Assembly: GCA_003615045.1 (NCBI GenBank) | Contig: ML014170.1 | Location: 1 to 64,000, forward strand | DNA: 64,000 bases | Origin: Caulochytrium protostelioides | Lineage: Eukaryota > Chytridiomycota > Caulochytriomycetes > Caulochytriales > Caulochytriaceae | Reading direction: 5' to 3' | Part shown: positions 29,740 to 39,426 of the stretch, one piece after another | Layout of the letters: the number at the start of each line of letters is the position of its first letter | Position numbering within the stretch: the stretch's first letter is position 1 | Translations under genes and position numbers: made by a program | Notes under the pieces: model-generated | Seen by the model: the letters and a program-made list of their open reading frames with translations, nothing else | Database searches by the model: none | Told to the model about the DNA's origin: nothing

Positions 29740-30468
29740 ATGGCGGTTCACACTTACTCGCAGGCCGAGCTCGTCTACGGCATTCAGATGGCTGCGCGCG
29801 ACGGCGATCTGGAGGACTTTGACCGGATTTTGGCTCTGGCCGTTCCGAGCGGCGACGCGAGCGCGTGCCGCGCCCTGTTCCTTGCGCGCGAGCCTGCGGA
29901 TCCGTACAACGACGCCGGCGAGCTGATTGACGCCGAGACGCCGGACGCCGGCACGGGCATCACGGCGCTTCACATCGTGGCGGCCAACAACCACGTGGCG
30001 TTGTTCCAACGCATGCTGCCGAGCCTCGTACTGCCCGCGGACCTCTCGGCGCCGCGGACGGATGCTGCCGGCGCGACACCGCTGCACTGGGCATGCCTCA
30101 ACGGCCAGACCGAGATGGTCCAGGCGCTGGTCGAGGCCGGCGCTGAACCCAACCTGAAGGACGCGCACGGCCGCACGCCCATGGGCATGGCCCAGAGTGC
30201 CGACCATGAGGCCATCTCGACTTACCTGCTGAAGCACTTCGAGCCCACGCCGGAGACCGTCGACACGCCCGAGGCGGCCGCGGGGTTGGCTGCGCCTCCC
30301 GCTGGCGCGGACAAGGCAGCACTGCCGACGATGGATACCCGCGCAGACGGCGAGGACATCACGGCCGATGAGCTGAGCCGGGCCGCGCGCGCGATGGGCC
30401 TCGATGTGTCGGAGCGCGACACACCCGAAGGCGACGTTGTCGTCCGCATGACGCGTCAGGAGTGTTAG
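29740..30468 (+). CDS. YAR1-like ankyrin-repeat protein (ribosomal protein S3 chaperone type)
   Basis: 242 residues from CACCATGG at 29740. Residues 10-165 hold three ankyrin-type units: an N-terminal cap (QMAARDGDLEDFDRIL), TGITALHIVAANNHVALFQRML and GATPLHWACLNGQTEMVQALVEAGA, then a cap with HGRTPMGMAQ...STYLLKHFE. The C-terminal 75 residues are acidic with a small helical end (DELSRAARAMGLDV). Size, repeat number, the ALHWA-type second repeat and the acidic C-terminus are like yeast Yar1, which binds nascent Rps3 for nuclear import and 40S assembly. Assignment rests on overall resemblance, as ankyrin repeats alone are not specific. Confidence 0.72.
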   Translation: MAVHTYSQAELVYGIQMAARDGDLEDFDRILALAVPSGDASACRALFLAREPADPYNDAGELIDAETPDAGTGITALHIVAANNHVALFQRMLPSLVLPADLSAPRTDAAGATPLHWACLNGQTEMVQALVEAGAEPNLKDAHGRTPMGMAQSADHEAISTYLLKHFEPTPETVDTPEAAAGLAAPPAGADKAALPTMDTRADGEDITADELSRAARAMGLDVSERDTPEGDVVVRMTRQEC

Positions 30469-31494
30469 ACTGATTTCATCAACGGTCTCGCGGACGCTTG
30501 CCGGATGTCTTGATGACCGCGATGGCGGATGCTCGAGCCACCGTCTCCGGTGCTATCTCCTGCCCCGTTAGGCCGAGCTGAGCCGTGCTGAGTTGAGCGA
30601 GACGTCACCTCCTAATCTAATTTATTCTTCAATGCCCCCTGTTCACGGCTTCTCCTGATCCCCGAGGACGGCTCCAGTGCCGTCGGCCCTGACCCGGCAG
30701 CTGGCGTTCGCTCATGCGGGGTATGATACGAGATCCGAGAGTGCTTCGGCGTCGGCTTCGACGACCCGATGTCGAACATATGATGTCCGTGGTGGGATGC
30801 TCGCGATAGGAGGTCGATCCGCTCATTGAGTGGCGTCGACGCTGTTACGGCTGCTGCGGTGTATAGGCTCACGGCCCTGAATGATGTCATATGGCCCCAC
30901 GGCACAGCGCCGAGCCCCGCCCCATGCCCCCCATCCGCAGCGCGCCCCCTCAGCCCTTGTCGTCCGTCTGCGGGGGTGCCGGCCCGACGCCGGGGGGTTG
31001 AGTGATCGCCGCGTGATGACGACGATGCCGACCGCCCCTGACGGGCGCGCGACGGGAGCGGGACCCGGGCCGCGGCGGGTGGACGTCGGGGTGTCCCAGG
31101 AGGCGAGCAGCGAGGGCGCGTCGGGACGATGCGACATCGCCGTTGTCGCGTGTCGCTGCGCAAGCAAGTATAAAAGCGTGCGATGGCATCAGGATCGACC
31201 GGTCAACGAGGGGTCCACAGCCGTCACATTCAGGGTTCAGCGGCGATGTCTCGTCACGAGGGACGGTATCTTGGTGTGGCACACCTAACACAGCTCTCAT
31301 TGTGTGAAGTCGCACAATTTTTAGTTGTTTTTATTCGATCCATCTAGTGAGTCAAGCCTCTTTTTGAACGTTGATCGTCTTTTCTTCTTCAACACCTTGT
31401 TTTTCTCACTCTCTACCTCCTACCTCCGACACCCTCCCCAAACGATTCCTCTCCCTCCCTTTCTCGCCAAGCCCAGAGCTTCATAATCGTGGCA
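30469..31494. other. Intergenic stretch between YAR1-like and CCT genes
   Basis: About 1 kb. GC-rich, gene-free DNA gives way after 31310 to an AT- and then CT-rich leader (31370-31475) just before the CCT start codon. Confidence 0.5.
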
Positions 31495-34400
31495 ATGGCT
31501 GGTTCTACATCGGATCACGACGAGAACGCGCAGCGGCGCGGCGGACGCCCGCAACGGCGCCAAGCTGCAATGGCGGCCGCGAACCGCGCCGCCGCGAACA
31601 GCGTGCCTGCCAAGACGGCGCCGGCCAAGGCTGCTGCGCACAAAGTCACGGCCGCCAAAACGGCCGCCCAGAAAGCGGCCGCCCAGGCAGCGACCCTCGC
31701 CTTGCAAGCCGTCGCCGACGTGGCACCTGCCGCCGAGACGCCCGTCCTCACATCGGTCATGTCCGAAACCATTTCTCAGACGGTGACGCAGTCCGCTGTG
31801 ATTTTTCAGAAGTCGGCGAAGACTAAGTCTGCTCCGGCGCCTGTTTTGACATCAACATCGACACTGCCAGAGCCTATGGCGCCGTCGGAATCGTCGCCGG
31901 ATGAGGATGCCTTTGCATCCGTAGCGCAACCATCGACAAAACACGCTAAGTCGAAGGGCGCGCAGGTCGCCTCGCAAGCCGCTGAGAAGGTCAAGCAGAC
32001 CGCGAAGCACGTGGACGAGACGATGACGGACGATCTGCCGCAAAAAGTCTCTGAAACCGCATCCGATCTCTCGAAAGCCTCGCGCTCCGCCGCCAAGCAA
32101 GCTAAACAAAAGGGTGCGGAGCTGACTTCGAAAGCGGCTGAGACGGTCGACCAGGTGGCCGATCAGGTGCCCGAAAATCTCTCCAAGAAAACTAGCGATG
32201 CCGCTCGCAACGTTGCGAAGCAAGCCAAACAAAAAGGCGGCCAGGCCGTCTCTAAAGTGTCCGAGATGGCCGACGACGTCAGCAAGCAGCTCCCTGACGA
32301 TCTGTCCAAGAAGGCTAGCGACACCTCTCGTTCCGCTGCCAAGCAGGCCAAGCAAAAGGGCCACGAAGTCGCCGCGAAGGCCTCCGAGATGGCCCACGAC
32401 GTTGCTGACCAGTTGCCTGAAGATCTCCCCAAAAAAGTAAGCGATGCCTCTCGCTCAGCGGCCAAGCAGGCCAAGCAAAAAGGAAGCCAGCTTTCCGCAA
32501 AGGCGGTTGAGACGGCCAACGACGCTGCTGAGCAGCTCCCCGAGGACATCCCTCAAAAAGCGACGGATGCATCCCGCCATGTGGTCAAGCAAGCAAAGCA
32601 GAAGGGCCGCCAGCTGGCTGCGAAAACGTCAGAGACACTCGATGGCGTCGCCAAACAGGTCCCCGAGGACCTGCCGCAGAAGGCTGCCGATGTCACGTCG
32701 CGTACCGCTGCGGCTGCCGGTAAGCAGCTCCGACAGAAGGGCAGCCAGCTTGCCGCCAAGGCCTCGGATGCCGCGGAGCAGGTGGCGCAGCAGATGCCGG
32801 AAAACGTGATCAAGAAGGCCTCCGACACCGTCGGGGCCACGTCCAAGCAAGCCAAGCAGAAGGGCGCCCAGGTGGCGTCCACGGCCGCCGAGGCCATGGA
32901 CAGGGTGGCGCAGCAGGTCCCAGCCGATCTCTCGACGAAGGTTGTGGACACAGCGCGCGCAACGTCGAAGCAGGCGAAACAAAAGGCCGGTCAGCTCACA
33001 TCCAAGGCGTCTGAGGCCACTGAGCAGGTGGCATCGCAGTTACCGGAGGTTCTGGGCCAGAGCGCCTCGGACGCGGCGCACATTACGGCCAAGACGGTAC
33101 AGCAGAAGGGTGCCCAGCTGGCATCGGCGGTGTCGGACACTGCAGGCCAGGTGACGCAGCAGGTGCCCGAGGATCTGCCGCAGAAAGCTGTCGACGCTGC
33201 CTCGCGCACCGCGCGCGCGACCGCCAAGCAGACCAAGAAGAAGGGCGCCCAAGCGGCATCTAAGGCCGCCGATATGGCGCACGATCTTGGTGAGCGCATC
33301 CCTGAAGACTTCCCAGAGAAAGCCGCCGACGCCGCATCGCGTGCGGCACGTGTGTCCACGAAGCAGGTCTTGGAAACCGGCGCGCAGCTCGGCGCCAAGG
33401 CGGCCAACGCGGCCCACGACCTCGGCGAGCAGCTGCCGGAGGATTTGCCCGACAAGGTGGCCGATGCTGCGTCGCGTGCCGCCCACGTGGCCACCAAGCA
33501 GGTCGTCCAAACGGGCGCCCAGCTGGCCTCCAAGGCCGCGGACGTGGCGCACGACATCAGCGACCGCATTCCCGAAGACCTCCCGGACAAGGCCACCTTC
33601 GCGGCCGCGGCTACGGGTCGCGCGCTGAAGTCTCAGGGCGTGGCTATGGCCAACGTCGCGGCGGATGTCGCGGCGGATGTTCGTCAGACCCCGGCGGACC
33701 AGATGCCCCGCAAGGCAGCTGCGCTTGCGTCGAAGGCGGCATCGGCCACTACGAAGCAGGTCAAGCAAAAGGGTGCGCAACTCGGCGCCAAAGCCGTCGA
33801 TGCGGCCCAGGAGCTCAGTGAGCAGCTTCCCGATGATCTGCCGAGCCAGGCGGCGGATGCGGCAACGCAGGCCGCGAAGGCCACGACGCGCCAGGTGAAG
33901 CGCAAGGGCGCGCAGCTCGGCGCGATGGCTGTCGATGCCGCCCAGGACCTGAGCGAGCGTCTGCCTGAGGATCTGCCGCAGAAGGTCGCCCGCCAGGGTT
34001 CGCGGGCCGCCGCAACGGCTTCGAAGCAGATCAAGGAGAAGGGCGCCCAGGCCGCGTCGACAGCGGCGTCTGTGGCCATGGCTGCTGCCCAGGAAGTCCA
34101 GGACCGTATTCCGGAAAACCTGCCCCAAAAGACCCTCGAAGCCGCATCGCGTGCGGCGGCCGCCACGCAGGCGGCGGTGGCGGAGCAGGTGCCCGATGAC
34201 CTGGGCGCTCGCATTGGCGCGGTGGCCTCCGATGTGGCCATCTCGGCCTCGGATGCTGCGGTGTCCGCGGCGCTGCAGTTGAAGGACGGCGGCGCCAAGC
34301 TGGGCGCGATGGCCGTTGATGCCGCCTCAACGCTCGTGCAGGAAGTGCAGGACCGCTGGGTCCCCGACGCGTCGCCCGAGCAGCTGGCCGCCCAGGCTGC

Positions 34401-35682
34401 GGCCGCGGCTAAGGAGCAGCTGGCCCGCACGGGCGCCACGCTGAGCCAGATGGCGTCGGGCGTGGTGGCCGCGAACCCGGTGATCCGCGCGATGGCCGAT
34501 GGCGTGGACCCAGCGCCTTACACCGACGGCGTCGCCCCCGACGACGCGGACAAGGAGGTCATGCAGGACGCCGTGGACCGCGAGCATGATGAGGACGACG
34601 CGACGACGACGGCCTCGACGGCCGCTCCTGCCTCGGGATCGGCCCCCGCGGACCCCACGCCATCGCTGTCGTCGACGCCGGGCATCCATTTCTCGGCGGC
34701 CCATGCGGCGCAGGGCTTCCGCATCAACCCGCCGCCCACCGACCGCCCCGTGCGTTTGTACTGTGACGGCATCTGGGACCTCTTCCATTTGGGCCACGCC
34801 CGCGCGCTGGAGCAGGCCAAGAAGCGATTCCCGAACACGCATCTGATCGTCGGCGTCTGCAACGACGAGCTGACGCATGCCATGAAGGGCATGACGGTCA
34901 TGACCCACGCCGAGCGGGCGGAGTCCCTGCGCCACTGCCGCTGGGTCGACGAGGTGGTCGAGAATGCGCCGTGGGTCGTGGACCGCGCATTTTTGGACGA
35001 GCACAAGATCGACTACGTGGCTCATGACGACTTGCCCTACGGGAGCGGCGACGCGGAGGACATCTACCAGTTCGTGAAAGACGCGGGCCAGTTCGTCACG
35101 ACGCGCCGCACAGAGGGCCTTTCGACGTCCGATCTGATCACGCGCATCGTGCGCGACTACGAGTCGTACATTCGCCGCAACCTGTCGCGCGGCATCTCGC
35201 GCCAAGATCTGAATGTCTCGTACATCAAGGCCCAGGAGATCCAGATGAAGTCCAAAGTCCAGCAGTTGCTGCAGAAGGTGCAGTCCAATGTTCGCAACTC
35301 GGTCCCGAACCACGACGATGTCTGGCGCGGACTCGTCGATTTCTTGGAAGAGACCCGCGACGAGTTCAGTAACGGCTTCGTGCAGCGATTCGCGCCGACC
35401 GCCGAGAGCCGTCGTCGCCGCGTGTATGGTTCGGACGCGTTCGACTCACCCGAAGCTTCGCCTGCCGCGACCGCGGCGAAGCCATCGGCCAAGCCCGCGG
35501 AAGCAGAGGATGACCTCCAGACCGATACGACGATGGTCTTTGACGACGCCGTCTCGGATGTCCAGCCGCCTTCTACGGATGCCGACGCGCTCCAGGCCAA
35601 GCACGCCGCCGCCGACGCCACGGCCGTTCAGCCCCCGGCCGCCAAACGCCGCCGCGTGACGCGTGCCCGCCACGCTGCTTGA
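31495..35682 (+). CDS. Choline-phosphate cytidylyltransferase fused to about 15 amphipathic repeats
   Basis: 1395 residues from the ATG at 31495; yeast Pct1 has 424. Residues 1083-1300 are a complete CCT, the rate-setting step of the Kennedy pathway (CTP + phosphocholine to CDP-choline): GIWDLFHLGHA with HxGH at 1098-1101, AERAESLRHCRWVDEVV, YVAHDD and the signature RTEGLST (1205-1211), then a helical region like the membrane-sensing domain. Residues about 150-880 are roughly 15 tandem units of 41 or 45 residues (consensus KQAKQKGAQLASKAAE followed by a P-E-D-L-P break), alternating Lys, Ala and acidic residues like LEA/perilipin/apolipoprotein helices. More degenerate copies run to about 1000. 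CCT is active only on packing-defective membranes or lipid droplets, so the repeats may be an added membrane anchor or sensor. The reading frame is open throughout, so the fusion is not an assembly join in coding terms. Confidence 0.93.
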   Translation: MAGSTSDHDENAQRRGGRPQRRQAAMAAANRAAANSVPAKTAPAKAAAHKVTAAKTAAQKAAAQAATLALQAVADVAPAAETPVLTSVMSETISQTVTQSAVIFQKSAKTKSAPAPVLTSTSTLPEPMAPSESSPDEDAFASVAQPSTKHAKSKGAQVASQAAEKVKQTAKHVDETMTDDLPQKVSETASDLSKASRSAAKQAKQKGAELTSKAAETVDQVADQVPENLSKKTSDAARNVAKQAKQKGGQAVSKVSEMADDVSKQLPDDLSKKASDTSRSAAKQAKQKGHEVAAKASEMAHDVADQLPEDLPKKVSDASRSAAKQAKQKGSQLSAKAVETANDAAEQLPEDIPQKATDASRHVVKQAKQKGRQLAAKTSETLDGVAKQVPEDLPQKAADVTSRTAAAAGKQLRQKGSQLAAKASDAAEQVAQQMPENVIKKASDTVGATSKQAKQKGAQVASTAAEAMDRVAQQVPADLSTKVVDTARATSKQAKQKAGQLTSKASEATEQVASQLPEVLGQSASDAAHITAKTVQQKGAQLASAVSDTAGQVTQQVPEDLPQKAVDAASRTARATAKQTKKKGAQAASKAADMAHDLGERIPEDFPEKAADAASRAARVSTKQVLETGAQLGAKAANAAHDLGEQLPEDLPDKVADAASRAAHVATKQVVQTGAQLASKAADVAHDISDRIPEDLPDKATFAAAATGRALKSQGVAMANVAADVAADVRQTPADQMPRKAAALASKAASATTKQVKQKGAQLGAKAVDAAQELSEQLPDDLPSQAADAATQAAKATTRQVKRKGAQLGAMAVDAAQDLSERLPEDLPQKVARQGSRAAATASKQIKEKGAQAASTAASVAMAAAQEVQDRIPENLPQKTLEAASRAAAATQAAVAEQVPDDLGARIGAVASDVAISASDAAVSAALQLKDGGAKLGAMAVDAASTLVQEVQDRWVPDASPEQLAAQAAAAAKEQLARTGATLSQMASGVVAANPVIRAMADGVDPAPYTDGVAPDDADKEVMQDAVDREHDEDDATTTASTAAPASGSAPADPTPSLSSTPGIHFSAAHAAQGFRINPPPTDRPVRLYCDGIWDLFHLGHARALEQAKKRFPNTHLIVGVCNDELTHAMKGMTVMTHAERAESLRHCRWVDEVVENAPWVVDRAFLDEHKIDYVAHDDLPYGSGDAEDIYQFVKDAGQFVTTRRTEGLSTSDLITRIVRDYESYIRRNLSRGISRQDLNVSYIKAQEIQMKSKVQQLLQKVQSNVRNSVPNHDDVWRGLVDFLEETRDEFSNGFVQRFAPTAESRRRRVYGSDAFDSPEASPAATAAKPSAKPAEAEDDLQTDTTMVFDDAVSDVQPPSTDADALQAKHAAADATAVQPPAAKRRRVTRARHAA

Positions 35683-35737
35683 GCCTATCGAGTATGCCCT
35701 CATTGTGTGTGGATGTATATACGATATGTCATGTGAC

Positions 35738-37915
35738 CTAGACGACCTGAGAGGCTGTGAGCACCCAGATCGTGCCGAGGCCGATCAGCAGGGAAGGGCC
35801 ACAGAACCATCCGAGCATCCGGAGCATGCGCCGCTCCCTCAAATTGAAACCCGGCACACGCTGCTGGTCCTCGCTCACGCACAGGGCGGCATGACCCCCG
35901 TGGGGCCCGAGATGGCGCGCCGCGTGGGACGCGTGACGGCCGCGCGATTCGTGCGCGCTGCGCAGGCTCACGATGCTGGCCGACATGTCGCGGCCCGCCG
36001 CATCGAGCGCTTCGTCCGCCAAGGGGGCCCATCCCGATCCGATCGGCGTCGCCGGGGCCAGCATCGTCGGCGGCCCCGCTCGCTCGACGGCCTCGTAGGC
36101 CGTTTCACACTGCGTGTCACTCGGCGTCTCCCCGCCACCGCCACCGCCACCGCCACCGCCACCGCCACCGCCGTCGTGGCGGCGACCGTGCGACGCGGCA
36201 GCCTGGGCGTCGGCGGGAGCCTCACCGTCGGGGCCGATAAACAGCGAGGCCACGTGGGACCGTGGCGCGGTGGGTTTGCTCTGGATGAGATGCTGCAGGT
36301 AGTTCGCGACGGGGTCGTCCGGATGGGGGGCGCCCGGCGCTCTCGGAACGGTGTGGGGGTTGGCCGTCCCGTCAGGACGGAGCAGCGGCGTCGTTTCGTC
36401 GACATGAGCGACCGATGAGGGCCAACGCCGGGCCAAGGGGAGACGGATGCGCCGTCGCCAGAACGTGGCCAGGAAATGACGATGGGCCGTCTCGATGGGA
36501 TCAGTCCCGGGGCGCGGCAAGAACGCTGCGGAGGCGGCTTGTGACCGCGTGGCGTGGACAGGCTGCGCCGTGGTTTCGTCGTCGTCGGCCACACCGCCGC
36601 CGTGGGCGTCGCCGTCGTCGCTCAGACTGGCCACGCTCTCGCCGTCACTCTCAGGCTCGTCGAGCCGTCGGACAAGGAGGTGCCGGTCGTCCGGGACATT
36701 GACCGTCATGAGGTCGACGATCGACGACGTGCTCGAAAGTCGCTGCAGAAGCGACCGCGGCGAGACGAGGTGGAGGTGACTGTGGCTCGCCGCGCGGCGC
36801 GCCGGGCGCCGGTGGTAGCGGCCATGCGAGATCACCGACCGCGGGCTGAAGGGGCTCAGCTCGGGATCGCGCGGCAGATGGACCGCGAGGGCGCCTCCGG
36901 CGCCGCCGTCGTGCTCGAAGCCGAGGAGGCGACCCGTGTTGGGGTCCGTCATGGCGCGTCGCGGGCCCGGGGACGACATGGTCGTGCAGGCTGTGGAGGG
37001 CCGCGGCAGGGCATGCGGCTCTGTGGACACGACGAGTGCCGCCGGCTCGTGGTGGAGGACGCCATTCAAGGCTGCTGAGTCGGGCGTGGCGCTGCGGTGC
37101 GACGGCGTGCCTGGCGTTAGGAGCCCCTGGAGGCCCTGCTCGAGCAGCGCTTGATCGATAGTCGTCTCGGAGCGGACACGGTGCAGCGAGTCGCTGGCGA
37201 CGTCCAGGGACTCGGCGACGGCGAGGCGTAGCGCCTTCCGGGCGACAATGCTGATGAACCCGATGGTCAGGATCATGGACTGGAGCCCGACCCAGAGCAT
37301 CATGTACTTGAGCCGCGGACTCATATGGTAGTCGTCGCCCTCGCCGGCGAGGTCGCCAATCAGAATGCCGACAAAGACGTCAATCACGCAGGACGGCAGG
37401 GTGCCCACCAGCGTGGCGGCTTGCAGCGTCAGGACCGGGATCGAGGTCATACTGAGCAGATAGTTGGTCAAGCCGAAGGGGAACAGCGGTGACAGCCGCA
37501 GCAGCACGACGACTTTGAAGCCTTCGGAGGCGAGGGACCGATCGATCGCGTGGAACTTGACATTGGACTGCAGCCGCGGCTGAAGAACGGGGCGTAGGAT
37601 CGACCGGCCCAGCAGGGTGCTGCCGAGCACGGCCGCTTGGCAGGCGATGGCGGCCATCACGACGGCGAGGCCGAACGGCTTGAAGAGGACGCCAGCGGCA
37701 ATCGTGAGCGGCGCGGCGGGTAGCATGAGCCACACGGCCACCGCAAAGACGGCGACATAGACGACCAGGCCGGTCCGCTGGTGCTGGTCCACGTAGTGCA
37801 GAAGCTGCAGAATCAGCGCCTGAACGGGTTGGCGGTAAAAGACCAGCATGCCTGCCAGCGCGACGCTGACCACGGCGATCGCGGCGATCCGCAGCCGCAT
37901 GGCCGTGGGCGACAT
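35738..37915 (-). CDS. TVP38/TMEM64 (VTT-domain) membrane protein with long linker and C-terminal helix
   Basis: 725 residues from the ATG at 37915 (a second ATG lies at 37900). Residues 5-250 are a VTT/SNARE-associated Golgi domain: a first membrane helix (IAAIAVVSVALAGMLVFY), then VWLMLPAAPLTIAAGVLFKPFG, LLRLSPLFPFGLTNYLLSMT and GTLPSCVIDVFVG. These are the conserved re-entrant loops and the R-x-x-P-x-FPFG-x-x-NY signature. Relatives (yeast Tvp38; VMP1 and TMEM41B are distant) sit in Golgi or ER membranes, and some scramble phospholipids. A linker of about 400 residues with a 14-Gly run follows, then a further hydrophobic segment (MLGWFCGPSLLIGLGTIWVL) at the very C-terminus, which is unusual. 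Its stop lies 55 bp from that of the convergent CCT gene. Confidence 0.85.
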   Translation of the reverse strand: MSPTAMRLRIAAIAVVSVALAGMLVFYRQPVQALILQLLHYVDQHQRTGLVVYVAVFAVAVWLMLPAAPLTIAAGVLFKPFGLAVVMAAIACQAAVLGSTLLGRSILRPVLQPRLQSNVKFHAIDRSLASEGFKVVVLLRLSPLFPFGLTNYLLSMTSIPVLTLQAATLVGTLPSCVIDVFVGILIGDLAGEGDDYHMSPRLKYMMLWVGLQSMILTIGFISIVARKALRLAVAESLDVASDSLHRVRSETTIDQALLEQGLQGLLTPGTPSHRSATPDSAALNGVLHHEPAALVVSTEPHALPRPSTACTTMSSPGPRRAMTDPNTGRLLGFEHDGGAGGALAVHLPRDPELSPFSPRSVISHGRYHRRPARRAASHSHLHLVSPRSLLQRLSSTSSIVDLMTVNVPDDRHLLVRRLDEPESDGESVASLSDDGDAHGGGVADDDETTAQPVHATRSQAASAAFLPRPGTDPIETAHRHFLATFWRRRIRLPLARRWPSSVAHVDETTPLLRPDGTANPHTVPRAPGAPHPDDPVANYLQHLIQSKPTAPRSHVASLFIGPDGEAPADAQAAASHGRRHDGGGGGGGGGGGGGGETPSDTQCETAYEAVERAGPPTMLAPATPIGSGWAPLADEALDAAGRDMSASIVSLRSAHESRGRHASHAARHLGPHGGHAALCVSEDQQRVPGFNLRERRMLRMLGWFCGPSLLIGLGTIWVLTASQVV

Positions 37916-39034
37916 GGCGGCAACCGCGGTGGCGGATGACGAGACTGGGCAGGGGGGTTGCCAGAGAGGTCCCAGCGCGGCACACCGCCCGCGCTTGCAC
38001 CTGCTGGTCGGATCCCCGAAACACAGGGCAGATCGCGGCAATCAAAGACGCTCAGCACGAGTGAGGTCGGATGGGGGGTGGGGGGCGTGGCCCCCGACGG
38101 ATGACTGTCGACGGCGGTACGGATGCTTGGACGAGCCTCTGGCAGCGGTCCACACGATCGTCGACGGGGCGGAGGGACGGGACGGCCAATGGATCAGGAT
38201 CGTCGACCAGGTCCTGCCCCAGCGACGTCGGATCACCCGAAGGGTTGCGGTGATTGACGGGAGGGATCGGCGCCGCCACGTGGCGCGGAGCACGGGTGTC
38301 GCGCGGTCCCGCGGGGCTTAGCGCCGTGAAACGAGATTTAGGCTTTCCGGCGGGTCGTGACGTCACCTCGAGGTCACCTCGAGGGCGCGGGCGATCGGCG
38401 ACACGACGATCCGGCGAGCGGAGCGGTCCCTGGTCGCGGTGGCGGCTGCGCCAGAAAAACCTGTGGTCGCGGGGAACGCGGTCGGCGGGTCGGCCACGTG
38501 GCCCCGTGGCTTCTCGGAAGGCGCTTCCCGGACCCGCGAGCCGGCGATCCTGATCCGGGGGTGCCGGATCCTGATCCCGTGGTATGCTGGTGTTGCTGGT
38601 GGGCCGCTGCGCAGCAGACACGGCACCCGGCCCGGGCGGGTGCCCCAGCCGTCGCTTGTCCACCACGGAGCCACCGGACGGCGTAACAGCGTGCCGTACC
38701 GACGGTTCGGTGTTGACGTCCGCCCCGGCCCCGGCCCGGCCGTCGGTCATCGGTCATCGGCCCGCGGTGGGCATGGCCTCGCACCTCGCCGAAGGCCGAA
38801 GGCCGAAGGCCGCCCCCCCCCCCATCACGCCTCTGGCAGGCGAGCCCACCCGAGTTGCCCGATCCCTTCCCCCCGGCCGCGGGGCCTGCCCTGACCGGTG
38901 CGCCTCCGGGCAAGAGCACCCGAAACAAAAAAAAAAAAAAGAAATTTGGACCACAACAGCCGATCAGAGGGGACCCCCGCGAAGGCCGTGCCCGAGCGTG
39001 TCATCCGGCGGGATGCACAGACCACGCGGACGCA
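37916..39034. other. Intergenic stretch upstream of the VTT gene
   Basis: 1.1 kb without a gene. It holds a CACGTG at 38277-38282, a CRE-like TGACGTCA at 38358-38365 followed by two copies of cacctcgagg, a (GCCGAAG)n patch at 38788-38812 and a run of about 14 A near 38928-38940, downstream of the ARP8 stop. Confidence 0.55.
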
Positions 39035-39389
39035 TCACGCGTCCCACGAAAAGAGAAATTTGTGGCCGCACCCGCGCGGCCCACGCAGCAGAAACTCGTC
39101 GCGCTCAATCCACATCTCTTCCTGGTCCAGCGCGATCCGGCCCAGCACGGCGCCGCCCTTCCACACGAGCCAGCGGCTGTCCATGTCGCGGGGGCTCGCG
39201 ACGACGACGACGTGCTCACGCAGCGAGGCCTCGCCGAGCAGCTGTTCCGGCACGATCGGGCTCTGCCGCACGACCTCCGGAATGCGCGTCAGAATGCGGT
39301 CAGCAGCGGCGAGGGCGGCCGTCGCGGCGGGGCTCGATGCCGTCGCGGCCGCTGCCGGCGCGCCCGGCGACAGCATCTCCGAGGACCCG

Positions 39390-39426
<37 letters not shown>

